DNA of 64,000 nt. It comes from Pseudomonas mandelii (GTDB lineage: Bacteria; Pseudomonadota; Gammaproteobacteria; Pseudomonadales; Pseudomonadaceae). The notes under the pieces were generated by a model. It saw only the letters and a program-made list of their open reading frames with translations, was not told the origin of the DNA and did not search any database. The DNA lies in assembly GCF_024138395.1 (NCBI RefSeq), contig NZ_JAMYDU010000007.1, forward strand, positions 1-64,000, written 5' to 3'. Both the position numbers and the translations under genes were made by a program. Every line of letters starts with the position of its first letter. The stretch's first letter is position 1. Shown here piece by piece: positions 51,153 to 63,458 of this stretch.

Positions 51153-51383
51153 GTGACGGAATTTGATATCGGTGAATTTTTTATCCGGGGCGAAGCCAGA
51201 GAGATCGAAGGCGAATTCCAGGCAGTCATTATCATGCGCGCCAAACCGCCGTTGACCACTGTGACGTATCACCAGGTCGAAAAGGATCGCTGGTTCAAGA
51301 CCGCGGATGTCGCGGCCGTCGCCGCCCAGGAAGCCGCGAAAGCCCTGAAGCTTGCCGTTGATGAAGGGGCATTGAAAGCCTGA
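51153..51383 (+). CDS. Small hypothetical protein with GTG start
   Basis: A 76-residue protein read from GTG (VTEFDIGEFFIRGEAREIEGEF...). AAGGGA lies ten bases before it, and the upstream frame, although open, is non-coding in look. It has an N-terminal sheet (FQAVIIMRAK, TTVTYHQVEKD) and an alanine-rich C-terminal helix. No family recognised. Confidence 0.6.
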   Translation: MTEFDIGEFFIRGEAREIEGEFQAVIIMRAKPPLTTVTYHQVEKDRWFKTADVAAVAAQEAAKALKLAVDEGALKA

Positions 51384-51520
51384 TCATTGGATTTGCAGTC
51401 TATGCTCATCCCTGCTTTTGAATATCGCTATCGAACTCCTGAAGCGCGGCTCCCACGACTGCAATGAAGCTGCGCCTCGGATTTCGCCTCGACGCGACGG
51501 ATTACTGCAAGGAGATGAAG

Positions 51521-51760
51521 ATGGACTCACCCACACATGATTTGAAAGGCTTGTTCGATCAGCTTGGTCTGGATTCCAGCGAAAAGGCCATCGACGATTT
51601 CATTGCCCGTCATTCACCCTTGGCCGACGACAAAAAACTCATCGACGCCGAATTCTGGACCCCGCAACAAGCCGGTTTCCTCAAGGAGCAACTGCGCGAG
51701 GACGCCGATTGGGCCCATGTGGTCGACGACCTGAACCTGCGCATGCACCAGATCCACTAG
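51521..51760 (+). CDS. DUF2789 protein
   Basis: A 79-residue protein matching DUF2789: MDSPTHDLKGLFDQLGLDSSEKAIDDFIARH and FWTPQQAGFLKEQLREDADWAHVVDDLN. AAGGAGA lies upstream of the ATG. The family is common in Pseudomonas and has no known role. Confidence 0.87.
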   Translation: MDSPTHDLKGLFDQLGLDSSEKAIDDFIARHSPLADDKKLIDAEFWTPQQAGFLKEQLREDADWAHVVDDLNLRMHQIH

Positions 51761-51790
51761 CCTGAGGCTCAATGCAGGCTGTCGGTCCTC

Positions 51791-53404
51791 TCAGCGAGGA
51801 CTTTGCGGCTTGTAACCCAGGCGCAAACCACCCCAATGCCGGCCCTTGAGCATGATGGGCACCGAGAGGTCGTGCATCAGTTCACCGGTGTCGCGGGTGT
51901 ATGTTTGCAACAGCACCGCTTGTTGATGGCTGCCACAGCGGATCCCGGTGCGGTCGGCGAATTTGCGCTTGGTGCGGTTTTGCAGGGTATCGACCTGCAC
52001 GTCACCGGTCAGCGGTTTACTGAACACGGTGTTATGGGTCGGCACATACCCCTGCTGCGTGCAGGCGATGGCGAACACCAGGCCTTCATGGCGCGGCAGC
52101 AACGGTTCCTGGATCGCCGGCAATACCTGATCGGTGTAGCGGTCGAAGCGGGTCTGGTATTTGGCCGGGCTGGTGTTGGGGATCGCCTGGTAACTGCGAT
52201 CAAACAGGTCATCCAGGCTGATCCGGCCCTGATCGATATCCGCTTCGAAGCGTGCCGCAATCTGACTCGCGCCTTCGCGGGCCAGGTCGTAAATCCGCTG
52301 GTGATAGTCATCCAACCCTACTTCGGCCAGGCGTTCGCTGATGGTTTCGGCCTGCCCTTCCATTTGCACCGCTGCCTGGGCGAGCCGCTGGGTCTGCTGG
52401 TCGCTGATCGCCAGATCGCTGCGCATCTGTTCGATGGCGTGGAACAGACTGTCGAGTTGTTCGCGGTTGGTGTCCGCGCCTTGAGCGATCTCCCCGACCT
52501 GCCTTTCGACGCCGTCGGTCAGGCGAGCGATGTTTTCCAGATGCTTTCCGGTGTGCTCGACTTGCGCGACGCCGGTATTCAGATCGCTGGCCAGTTGACG
52601 AATCTGCTCCACCACTTGCGCGGTGCGTTGCTGAATGTCGGCGACCATCTCCCCGACTTCACCGGTCGCTGTCGCCGTGCGCGCGGCCAGCCCTCGTACC
52701 TCATCGGCCACCACCGCAAAGCCGCGACCGTGCTCGCCGGCCCGCGCCGCCTCGATGGCCGCGTTCAGCGCCAACAAATTGGTCTGGCTGGCGATGGACT
52801 GGATTACCAGCGTGACCCGCTGGATATCGTCGCTGCGCAGGCTCAGGGCTTCGATCAGCTCGCGGCTGCCGCTGGCACGCTGACTGAGTTGATGCATGCG
52901 CGCGATGGACTCGACCAGTTCCGTGCGCCCGGCCGCGCTGCTCTGATGGGCTTCACTGGCTGCGCTCAAGGCTTCCCGACTGAGTTTCGACGTAGCGTGT
53001 TCGGTGGCGATCATCACTTCGGCGCTACTGACAATCTGCGCCGCGGCGTTGAGCTGCGATTGCAGTTTGTCCGCCAGTTGCTTGACCGAGTAGGCCACGC
53101 CGGCGGCCGATAAGGCGTTATGACTGGTGGTGTAGGAAAGATCGCGAGTCAACCCGGCGATGGCGCTGGAGCTGTCCGCAGGGGTTGCGTCAGGGAGAGT
53201 GCGTGAGCGCAGGCGCGGCAACCAGATAATCAGCACGGCCAACGGCAGGCCAAGGTAAAGCGACCAGCCAGCCAATGTTATGGCGCACAGCAATAGCATC
53301 AGGGCGATGCTTTGCAGGGTCGGCGTCAGCCAAAGGTTTTTCGGCAAAAGTACTGGTGCAGGCATTGCCCCAACCAGAGATCCGTCTCTCGTCATCTTCG
53401 TCAC
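51791..53404 (-). CDS. Methyl-accepting chemotaxis protein with C-terminal sensor-like domain
   Basis: A 537-residue chemoreceptor. Two close hydrophobic segments (about 28-62) replace the usual periplasmic ligand domain, and no HAMP is evident. The signalling hairpin holds [27 protein letters not shown]. The C-terminal 180 residues, beyond the coiled coil, contain [15 protein letters not shown] and [30 protein letters not shown], a Cache/PAS-like motif seen at the end of some cytosolic-sensing receptors. It likely reports a cytoplasmic or membrane signal. Confidence 0.88.
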   Translation of the reverse strand: MTKMTRDGSLVGAMPAPVLLPKNLWLTPTLQSIALMLLLCAITLAGWSLYLGLPLAVLIIWLPRLRSRTLPDATPADSSSAIAGLTRDLSYTTSHNALSAAGVAYSVKQLADKLQSQLNAAAQIVSSAEVMIATEHATSKLSREALSAASEAHQSSAAGRTELVESIARMHQLSQRASGSRELIEALSLRSDDIQRVTLVIQSIASQTNLLALNAAIEAARAGEHGRGFAVVADEVRGLAARTATATGEVGEMVADIQQRTAQVVEQIRQLASDLNTGVAQVEHTGKHLENIARLTDGVERQVGEIAQGADTNREQLDSLFHAIEQMRSDLAISDQQTQRLAQAAVQMEGQAETISERLAEVGLDDYHQRIYDLAREGASQIAARFEADIDQGRISLDDLFDRSYQAIPNTSPAKYQTRFDRYTDQVLPAIQEPLLPRHEGLVFAIACTQQGYVPTHNTVFSKPLTGDVQVDTLQNRTKRKFADRTGIRCGSHQQAVLLQTYTRDTGELMHDLSVPIMLKGRHWGGLRLGYKPQSPR

Positions 53405-53531
53405 CCCACGCGTCTTCTAATTGTTGTGATCGCATTAAACGCCACTACAAAGCCATTATCTATGGTCCATTAGTAGTGGGGGGTTGTAGCAGATCAATAG
53501 AAGTGCGCGAGATTTTTCGGCCGACAAAAAG

Positions 53532-53588
53532 CTTCGCGGACAAGCCTCGCTCCTACAGACATCCGTAGGAGCGAGGCTTGCCCGCGAT
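53532..53588. repeat. REP palindrome
   Basis: CTTCGCGGACAAGCCTCGCTCCTAC mirrored by GTAGGAGCGAGGCTTGCCCGCGA, near-perfect. Located between the chemoreceptor start and the DksA-like gene end. Confidence 0.85.
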
Positions 53589-53603
53589 GGGGGCGCTACT
53601 GAA

Positions 53604-54008
53604 TCAGGCCTGACGCTGGTGCTTGTCGATCTGCTCGTGACGCTCTTGAGCTTCGATGCAGTATTTGGTGGTCGGGCTGATCAGCAGGCGTTTCAGGCCG
53701 ATGGCCTCGCCGCTGTCGTCGCACCAGCCAAAGCTGTCTTCCTTGATGCGTTCCAGGGCCTGTTCCAACTGAGGCAGCATGCGCTGGTCGCGATCGATCG
53801 CGTTCACCAGCCAGGTGCGCTCTTCTTCGACGGAAGCCGCGTCAGCCGGATCGGCCGGGGTGTCCAGGCTCTCGATGGCGATGCGATTCTGCTCGATGCG
53901 CCCATGGGTTTCGACTTTCATGTTCTGCAACAGCTCGGAGAAAAAAGCATGTTGCTCGGCATTCATGTAGTCATCCGCCGGCATGGCCAGCAACTTGTCC
54001 TTTGTCAT
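53604..54008 (-). CDS. DksA-like (TraR/DksA family) protein lacking two zinc ligands
   Basis: A 134-residue coiled-coil protein that should enter the RNA-polymerase secondary channel. The tip motif DPADAASVEEE carries D53 and D56, matching the key aspartates of DksA. Where DksA has four cysteines, this has C96, S99, C117 and A120, the same register but only two Cys, as in the zinc-independent DksA2 of P. aeruginosa. Such paralogues replace DksA during zinc shortage. No Zur box was recognised in the leader, so it may instead be a constitutive paralogue. Confidence 0.85.
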   Translation of the reverse strand: MTKDKLLAMPADDYMNAEQHAFFSELLQNMKVETHGRIEQNRIAIESLDTPADPADAASVEEERTWLVNAIDRDQRMLPQLEQALERIKEDSFGWCDDSGEAIGLKRLLISPTTKYCIEAQERHEQIDKHQRQA

Positions 54009-54335
54009 TGATATCTCTATAAAAAAACGTGCATTAAGGCGAATTAGGGAGCGATCCGTTGAACCTGAAGCGGTCATTGGAAAGGCGCCGTTTATTCCAA
54101 GCGCCACCCGGCACTCAATTTACGAGGGGCGGCAGTCTAAGGCCGACTTGAGGCCTCAGCAACTGAAAAGACAGCAAATCTGTCCGACAAAGCTCTGAAA
54201 GTGCGCTACGGCAGGCTTTGAGCCGCTTATCGGAGTGCGTTTATAGCAAGAAATTCAGTCGAGCGGCTGTATATAGAAGACAAACGGCTGCGCCACGCGG
54301 GTCAGGCGTGGCGCATTTTTGCGTTTAATCCGGCG
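54009..54335. other. Intergenic region with an orphan + strand terminator
   Basis: No gene is seen in 327 bases. TGCGCCACGC pairs with GCGTGGCGCA (about 54289-54315) and is followed by TTTTTG on the + strand, yet no + strand gene precedes it. TTGAGC and TATAGC, 18 bases apart at about 54219-54248, form a possible promoter 40-70 bases before it. Confidence 0.4.
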
Positions 54336-55358
54336 TCAGCGCTTGAGTTTGCGCTTGTTGCGGTACTGGTCGATGACCACCGCCACCACAATAATCAGCC
54401 CCTTGATGATGTCTTGAATATAAGCATCAACACCGACAAAGGTAAAGCCGCTGGCCATGACGCCGAGGATCAACGCGCCAATCACGGTGCCGGTGATCCG
54501 CCCTACGCCACCGGCCAGGCTGGTGCCACCGATGACTGCCGCGGCAATCGCGTCCAGTTCATAAGACATGCCCATCCCGGCCTGCCCGGTCGCGGCCCGC
54601 GCCGACGCCACCACCCCGGCCAGGCCCGCAAGCAATCCGGCGATGCTGTAGACGATCACCAGATGCCGCTTGACGTTGATCCCGGAGGTGCGCGCCGCCT
54701 GCATGTTGCCGCCGATGGCGTAGGTGTACTTGCCGTACTTGGTGTAGCGCAGGGCGATGTGAAAGATCACCGCCACCACCAGAAAGATGATCACCGGCAT
54801 CGCGCCGTGTCCGATGGCTGTGTAGGAATCCGAGAGCATGCTCACAGGCTGACCTTCGGTGTAGTAGCGCGCCAGGCCGCGGGCCGAGACCATCATGCCG
54901 AGGGTCGCAATGAACGGCGGAATCCCGGTGATCGCAATGATGCTGCCGTTGATCGCCCCCGCCAGCAATCCCACCCCAAGCCCGACGATCACTGGAATCC
55001 ACACCGGCAGGTCCGTCAGGGACGGAAACACCGCCCGGGCAAAGTCTGACGTCTGGGCCAGGCTGGCGGCAATCATCGCCGACAGCGCCAGCACCGAACC
55101 GGAGGACAGGTCGATACCGGTGGTGATGATGACCTGGGTCACGCCGATCGCCAGCAGGCCGATGATCGACACTTGCAAGATCATCAGCACCAGACGCTGA
55201 GAGTTCATCAGGAAGCTCTGGTCCCGCACGATCCAGCCGAACATCTCGAAGACCAGGCCAATGCCGATCAGCACCAGGAAGATACTCAACTCGGTCGGAA
55301 AGCGCCGGCGACTCTTGACCGGTACCGCTGCAGGCTTGTTTTCCAGTATCGCGTTCAT
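54336..55358 (-). CDS. Sugar ABC transporter permease (RbsC family), inositol-type
   Basis: A 340-residue inner-membrane permease with about ten helices (GVTQVIITTGIDLSSGSVLALSAMIAASLAQ is the family signature). Last gene of the leftward inositol operon. ATG at 55358 is chosen over GTG two codons upstream because of an AGGGTGAG site. Its place beside the ATPase and binding protein indicates myo-inositol import. Confidence 0.9.
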   Translation of the reverse strand: MNAILENKPAAVPVKSRRRFPTELSIFLVLIGIGLVFEMFGWIVRDQSFLMNSQRLVLMILQVSIIGLLAIGVTQVIITTGIDLSSGSVLALSAMIAASLAQTSDFARAVFPSLTDLPVWIPVIVGLGVGLLAGAINGSIIAITGIPPFIATLGMMVSARGLARYYTEGQPVSMLSDSYTAIGHGAMPVIIFLVVAVIFHIALRYTKYGKYTYAIGGNMQAARTSGINVKRHLVIVYSIAGLLAGLAGVVASARAATGQAGMGMSYELDAIAAAVIGGTSLAGGVGRITGTVIGALILGVMASGFTFVGVDAYIQDIIKGLIIVVAVVIDQYRNKRKLKR

Positions 55359-55414
55359 AACCACTCACCCTTCTATTACGTCGCGACGGCAGCCAGGGCC
55401 ACCGCCAGCATCCA

Positions 55415-56980
55415 TTAGTGAACCGCGGACATGCCCGAGGCCAGTTGCATCACCCGTTCCTGGGTCGCTTCGCTGCGGTCGAGGGTGCCCATCAGGTCGC
55501 CCTCGTGCATGACCATGACCCGGTCGCTCATGCCCAGCACTTCCGGCAGTTCCGAGGAAATCATGATCACCGCCATACCTTCGCTGGCGAGGTAGGAAAT
55601 AAGCCGGTAGATCTCGGCCTTGGCGCCGACATCGATGCCCCGGGTCGGCTCGTCGAGAATCAGGATGCGTGGATTGGTCATCAACCAGCGCGCCAGCAAG
55701 GCCTTCTGCTGATTGCCGCCGGACAGCGTGTCGATGCATTGCTCCAGCGACGGGGTTTTCACCCGCAGCTTCTTGCACATGTCTTCACACAACACGCGCA
55801 AAGCTTTCTGCTGGATGAAGCCGTTGCCGACGTAATGGGGCAACACTGCCATTTCCATGTTCTCCAGCACCGACAGGCACGGGAACAGGCCGCTGAGCTT
55901 GCGGTCTTCGGTCAACAGCGCGAAGCCCTTCTCGATCGCCATGTGTGGATCGCTGATGCGCACCACTTCGCCGTCGAGGCGGATTTCGCCACCGTCACTT
56001 GGGGTGATGCCGAAGATCGCTTCGGCGACGTTGGTCCGTCCCGAGCCCATCAACCCGGCGATGCCAAGGATCTCACCGGCATGCAGGTCGAAGGAGACGC
56101 CCTTGAAAATGCCGTCCAGCTTGAGGTCGCGTACCGACAGCAACAGATCGCCGATCGGCTTTTCGCGCACCGGGAACAACTGGCTCAGCTCGCGGCCGAC
56201 CATCATCGAAATCAGGCTGTCGCCGTCCATGCTGTCGGCCCGTTGCAGGCCGATGTAAGCGCCGTCACGGAACACCGCCACTTCATCGGCGATGCTGAAC
56301 ACTTCGTTCATTTTATGGGTGATGTAGATGATGCCTTTGCCCTGGCTCTTGAGGTCGGCAATGATCGAGAACAGGTGCGCGACTTCTTTATCGGTAATAG
56401 CCGAGGTCGGCTCGTCCATGATCAGGACGTCGGAGTCATAGGACACAGCCTTGGCGATCTCGACCATCTGCCGTTCGGCGATGCTCAGGTTGCCCACCTG
56501 CTCTTCCGGGTCGAGATTGATCCGCAAACGCTCCAGTAGCTTGGCGGTGCAACGGTGCATTTCGCGATGGTCGATCATGTGCAGGCCGTTGAGCTGTTCG
56601 CGGCCGATCCAGATGTTCTCGGCGATGCTCATGTGCGGCATCAGGTTGAGTTCCTGGTGGATCATCGCAATCCCGGCCTGGAGCGCAGCCAGTGGTGTTT
56701 CAAAGACCACCGGCTTGCCCCGCAAGCGCAACTCACCGGCGTCCGGTTGGTAGATGCCGGCAATGATTTTCATCAGGGTGGATTTGCCGGCGCCGTTCTC
56801 GCCCATCAGCGCCAGCACGGAACCGGGACGCACCCGAAGCTGTACGTCGGACAAGGCCACCACACCGGGAAAACCCTTGCTGACGTTGATGATCTCCAGC
56901 AGGTACGGCTCATCGACAGGTGTTGCTGTTGGCTGGACACCCATTAACGGGGTGCTCGAAGCAGTCGCTGAAGCGAACAT
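55415..56980 (-). CDS. Sugar ABC transporter ATP-binding protein (RbsA/MglA family)
   Basis: A 521-residue protein with two ABC domains. Half one has Walker [13 protein letters not shown] and signature [14 protein letters not shown]; half two has [14 protein letters not shown] (degenerate Walker A) and [15 protein letters not shown]. This asymmetry is typical of the family. It powers import together with the permease and binding protein. The start at 56980 has GGAG upstream. Confidence 0.92.
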   Translation of the reverse strand: MFASATASSTPLMGVQPTATPVDEPYLLEIINVSKGFPGVVALSDVQLRVRPGSVLALMGENGAGKSTLMKIIAGIYQPDAGELRLRGKPVVFETPLAALQAGIAMIHQELNLMPHMSIAENIWIGREQLNGLHMIDHREMHRCTAKLLERLRINLDPEEQVGNLSIAERQMVEIAKAVSYDSDVLIMDEPTSAITDKEVAHLFSIIADLKSQGKGIIYITHKMNEVFSIADEVAVFRDGAYIGLQRADSMDGDSLISMMVGRELSQLFPVREKPIGDLLLSVRDLKLDGIFKGVSFDLHAGEILGIAGLMGSGRTNVAEAIFGITPSDGGEIRLDGEVVRISDPHMAIEKGFALLTEDRKLSGLFPCLSVLENMEMAVLPHYVGNGFIQQKALRVLCEDMCKKLRVKTPSLEQCIDTLSGGNQQKALLARWLMTNPRILILDEPTRGIDVGAKAEIYRLISYLASEGMAVIMISSELPEVLGMSDRVMVMHEGDLMGTLDRSEATQERVMQLASGMSAVH

Positions 56981-57049
56981 GATCAGGTACTCCATCAGCA
57001 AGGTCGCGTGGCAACCTTGCGTGCTTATTGTTGTTATCGAACGGATGGG

Positions 57050-57976
57050 CTATTTGAACGTGTCGACGTTCTGCAGCGTGATCAGGCGATACGGTACCCA
57101 CACGGCCGGCTCGACCGGCTCGTTCCTGGCCATTTTCACCGCCGTGTCGATCGAACCGTCCGCCTGCCCCTTGGCATCCTGGAACACCGAGACCAGCAGA
57201 GAGCCCTTCTTCACCGCGTTCAAACCGTCGGGCGTACCGTCGACACCGGCGATCAGCACACTGCCTTTGGCGACGCCAGCCTGTTGCAGGGCCATTGCCG
57301 CACCAATCGCCATCTCGTCGTTATTAGAGACGACCGCGTCGAATTTGCGGCCCTGGGTCAGCCAGTCATTGACCAGGGTCATGCCCTTGTCCCGCGACCA
57401 GATGCCGGACTGCTCTTGCTCGATCTTGATGTTCGGGTACTTGGTCAGTACCTCTTTTACGCCCTTGGTGCGATTGGTGGTGGAGTTGTTGGCCAAATCA
57501 CCGAGCAGAATCACGATGTCGCCCTTGCCGCCCATTTTTTCGGCCAGGTACTGCATCTGCATCTGGCCAGCCTCCAGATCGTTGGAGGCGACAGTGACCA
57601 CGCCTTTGGGCAGGTTCAGGTCATCGGGACGACGATTGACGTACACCAGCGGAATACCGGCCTTGACCGCTGCTTCGGTGATTTTTTTGGTGGCGGCGGT
57701 ATCCACCGGGTTGACCACAATGGCGTCGACATTCTGACTGATGAAGCTTTCTACCTGGCTCAACTGCCTGACCACGTCGCTGCGCGCATCTTCGAACTGC
57801 AGCTTGACGCCATCGGGGTAGGACTTGGCTTTGGTGTCCATGGATTCGCGCAGGTAGGTCAGCCAGGTGTCATCGAACTGCGACATGCTGACGCCGATCT
57901 TCATGTCAGCGAGTGCGGCGCCGCTGGCGAACATCAGGGACAAGGCCAGCGAGGCGAAACGGATCTTGGTCTTCAT
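57050..57976 (-). CDS. Periplasmic sugar (inositol) binding protein
   Basis: A 308-residue RbsB/IbpA-like binding protein with a signal peptide (MKTKIRFASLALSLMFASGAALA). IGVSMSQFDDTWLTYLRESMDTKA and VVNPVDTAATKKITEAAVKAGIPLVYVNR are characteristic of inositol-binding members. It lies 69 bases before the ATPase gene on the same strand. Confidence 0.9.
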   Translation of the reverse strand: MKTKIRFASLALSLMFASGAALADMKIGVSMSQFDDTWLTYLRESMDTKAKSYPDGVKLQFEDARSDVVRQLSQVESFISQNVDAIVVNPVDTAATKKITEAAVKAGIPLVYVNRRPDDLNLPKGVVTVASNDLEAGQMQMQYLAEKMGGKGDIVILLGDLANNSTTNRTKGVKEVLTKYPNIKIEQEQSGIWSRDKGMTLVNDWLTQGRKFDAVVSNNDEMAIGAAMALQQAGVAKGSVLIAGVDGTPDGLNAVKKGSLLVSVFQDAKGQADGSIDTAVKMARNEPVEPAVWVPYRLITLQNVDTFK

Positions 57977-58115
57977 GAAAGGTCTTTCTCCACATTCTTG
58001 TTGGTTTTATGGATAAGGCGTGACGATTTCAGTAAGCGAGCAAGCGGGAAAAGGATTGAAACGAGGCGTGCGGCAGGTCGCCTGAAAATGACTTTATTGG
58101 AAATTAATTTCTATA

Positions 58116-59186
58116 TCAACCAATTTTAGAATTTTTTTCTGATTTTATTCCATGACTCTCGAACGGACTCAGCACCACCACTTGATGCCGCTCGAAACTG
58201 AGCCGCGCAGCGTCTAGCACGCGGGTGGTCGCCAGTGCATCACGGGCGTCGACCGGCAGTGGGCCACCGCTCTGTAACGCGGTTTGTAGCTGCAAATAGA
58301 ACTGGTTCCAGCAACCACGCTCCGACGGCACCCGCTCACGCACCTCGCCCTGCTCGAACCAGCCCCAGCGCCGGTGCTCTTCAACACCCCAGCGCTCGCC
58401 TTCGGATTTCGGTGTGAGCCCCGCAAGGGTCGACGCCTCTTGCCCATCCAGACCGTCGACGCTGTAGCAGCCCTGGGTGCCGGTCACGCGAAAACGCGGG
58501 CCGGGGGTGTTTTGCAGGCAACTGCCGCCCAGGTGCGAGATCACGCCGTTGGCATGGGTCAGGGACATAAAGAAGCCGTTGTCGAAGGGCTGGTCTTTTT
58601 CGAGGTAATCCAGTTCGGCGTACACCCGGGTGATGGGGCCGAACAACAGGAGCGCCTGATCCACCAGATGGCTGCCCAGATCGCGCAGGAAACCGCCGCC
58701 GCTGCCGTTGTTCACCGACTGTGGTGAATAGCGCTCGATCCGCGATTCGAAACGGGTGACCTGACCCAGTGCCCCGGACTCGATGAGTTTGCGCACGGTG
58801 AGAAAGTCCGAGTCCCAGCGCCGGTTCTGGTAGACGCTCAGTTGCACGCCCTGGCGCTCGGCCATGGTGATCAGAGTTTGCGCCTGTTGCGCATCGGCGG
58901 CGAACGGCTTGTCGCTGACCACCGCCACCTCGTGTTCGATGGCGTCGAGCACCAGCGCCGGGCGGCCTTTGAGCGGCGTAGAGATCACCAGCACATCGAC
59001 CCCGGCTTCGACCAGTTGGCCGATGCTGTCGAACGCCGGCACACCGGGATGTTCCGCCGCCAGCAGTTGTCGGCGCTCGGCGGAACGGGTGACCACGCCG
59101 ACGAAGGTTGCTCCCGGCAGACTGCTGATCAGCGGAGCATGGAAAAACCGGCCGCCATGGCCGTAACCAACAAGTCCGATACGCAT
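58116..59186 (-). CDS. Gfo/Idh/MocA family oxidoreductase
   Basis: A 356-residue NAD(P)-dependent dehydrogenase. The Rossmann motif is VGYGHGGRFFHAPL (5-18), with DKPFA near 97. It is a second, divergent member of the same family as iolG, sharing the operon; the two differ in motif context (GYGHGG versus GTGAIG). In inositol clusters such a gene is thought to handle other inositol isomers; its substrate is inferred. Confidence 0.85.
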   Translation of the reverse strand: MRIGLVGYGHGGRFFHAPLISSLPGATFVGVVTRSAERRQLLAAEHPGVPAFDSIGQLVEAGVDVLVISTPLKGRPALVLDAIEHEVAVVSDKPFAADAQQAQTLITMAERQGVQLSVYQNRRWDSDFLTVRKLIESGALGQVTRFESRIERYSPQSVNNGSGGGFLRDLGSHLVDQALLLFGPITRVYAELDYLEKDQPFDNGFFMSLTHANGVISHLGGSCLQNTPGPRFRVTGTQGCYSVDGLDGQEASTLAGLTPKSEGERWGVEEHRRWGWFEQGEVRERVPSERGCWNQFYLQLQTALQSGGPLPVDARDALATTRVLDAARLSFERHQVVVLSPFESHGIKSEKNSKIG

Positions 59187-59214
59187 GAAAGCATTCTCCT
59201 TATAGAACGCGGCC

Positions 59215-59322
59215 CCTGTGGGAGCGGGCTTGCCCGCGATAGCGGTCTGACAATCACAGATATGTTGAATGTGCCGCCGTCATCGCGGGCAAGTCGGATC
59301 GCCGCACCGCCGCTCCCACAGG
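59215..59322. repeat. REP palindrome between inositol genes
   Basis: CCTGTGGGAGCGGGCTTGCCCGCGAT is mirrored by ATCGCGGGCAAGTCGGATCGCC plus CGCTCCCACAGG, with a small insertion in the right arm. Confidence 0.8.
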
Positions 59323-59337
59323 TTTTGTGTAGGTCGG

Positions 59338-60198
59338 TTAGCGGCAGAGTTCGCTTTTGACGCGTTCGAGCATCATGCGGTTGGACTCGTCCGGCCGGTC
59401 TTCCCAAGCGAATACCGAGACGGTGGCGATGCCATCGAACTTGATTTCGCGCAACGTGCTGAAAAACGCTTCCCAGTCGACCTCGCCCTGGCCGATGTCC
59501 AGATGCTGGTGCACGGTGGCGGTGACGCCCGGCGGGTTGACGATGTAGCGCAAGCCCGAGGAGGCCTTGTGGTTGTAGGTGTCGGCGATGATCAGGTGGC
59601 TCAGCTTTGAGCCGGCGTACTTGAGCATCGAGGCGATATCACCGACACCGTCGTCATAGAAAAACGTGTGCGGCGCGGCATAGAGGTAGTTGATCCAGTC
59701 GCGATCCAGCCCACGAATGATGTCCACCGACTCGTTATTGCGCTCGCAGAAATCGTAAGGATGGGCCTGGATATCGAGCTTGATGCCTTCGCGTTCAAAC
59801 TCGGGGATCAGTTCGTCCATGGAGCGCATGAACTGGTTTTCGCACACCAGCGGGTTGTCCGACTGGCCGGTGAACTCGGTGTTGACCAGCTCGCAGTCCA
59901 TCTCCACGGCAATCTGGATCGCGCGCTTCCAGTTGCGCACGGCGGCCACGCGCAAACCTTCATCGGCGGCAGCCCAGTGGTACATCGGTAACAAGGAAGA
60001 GAGTTTGACCGCGGTGTCGCTCAGGGCTTTGCGAAATTCCTTGATCCGCGCCTTGTCGACCCGCGGGGCTTTGTAGAACGGCAGAAAATCTTCCCGGGGC
60101 GACAGCTCGATGTGTTCGTAACCGAGCTCGGCGACCTTGTCGACCATCTTGCCCAGGGACAGGTTGCGGTACATGTAGGGGTCTAGTGCGATGCGCAT
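59338..60198 (-). CDS. Sugar phosphate isomerase/epimerase (TIM barrel), IolE/IolH-like
   Basis: A 286-residue xylose-isomerase-like TIM barrel ([36 protein letters not shown]). Metal-binding residues appear in [15 protein letters not shown], and [12 protein letters not shown] contexts. Part of the inositol operon. It may be an inosose isomerase or dehydratase, but it cannot be assigned more closely. Confidence 0.82.
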   Translation of the reverse strand: MRIALDPYMYRNLSLGKMVDKVAELGYEHIELSPREDFLPFYKAPRVDKARIKEFRKALSDTAVKLSSLLPMYHWAAADEGLRVAAVRNWKRAIQIAVEMDCELVNTEFTGQSDNPLVCENQFMRSMDELIPEFEREGIKLDIQAHPYDFCERNNESVDIIRGLDRDWINYLYAAPHTFFYDDGVGDIASMLKYAGSKLSHLIIADTYNHKASSGLRYIVNPPGVTATVHQHLDIGQGEVDWEAFFSTLREIKFDGIATVSVFAWEDRPDESNRMMLERVKSELCR

Positions 60199-60235
60199 GT
60201 TTTTTGTTCTCCTTAACCAGGATCGACTCCGTCCC

Positions 60236-60328
60236 TGTAGGAGCGAGGCTTGCCCGCGAAGGCGTCGGCACATTCAACACTGATGTTGGCTGAACGTCCG
60301 TCTTCGCGGGCAAGCCTCGCTCCTACAA
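60236..60328. repeat. REP palindrome between inositol genes
   Basis: CTGTAGGAGCGAGGCTTGCCCGCGAAG is mirrored by CTTCGCGGGCAAGCCTCGCTCCTACA. Near-perfect 26-base arms. Confidence 0.9.
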
Positions 60329-60339
60329 GGGGATCGGGG

Positions 60340-63329
<2,990 letters not shown>

Positions 63330-63364
63330 GCTTGCACCTTTTCCGTATGCAAATCCAATCCCTT

Positions 63365-63447
63365 GTAGGAGCTGCCGAAGGCTGCGATCTTTTGATCTTG
63401 ATCTTTAAAAACAAGATCAAAAGATCGCAGCCTTCGGCAGCTCCTAC
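63365..63447. repeat. GTAGGAGCTGCCGAAGG-family palindrome
   Basis: GTAGGAGCTGCCGAAGG with CTGCGATCTTTTGATCTTG is mirrored by CAAGATCAAAAGATCGCAG with CCTTCGGCAGCTCCTAC. It lies between iolI and iolD; it is the cleanest copy of this family. Confidence 0.9.
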
Positions 63448-63458
63448 GGGGGAAGGTG

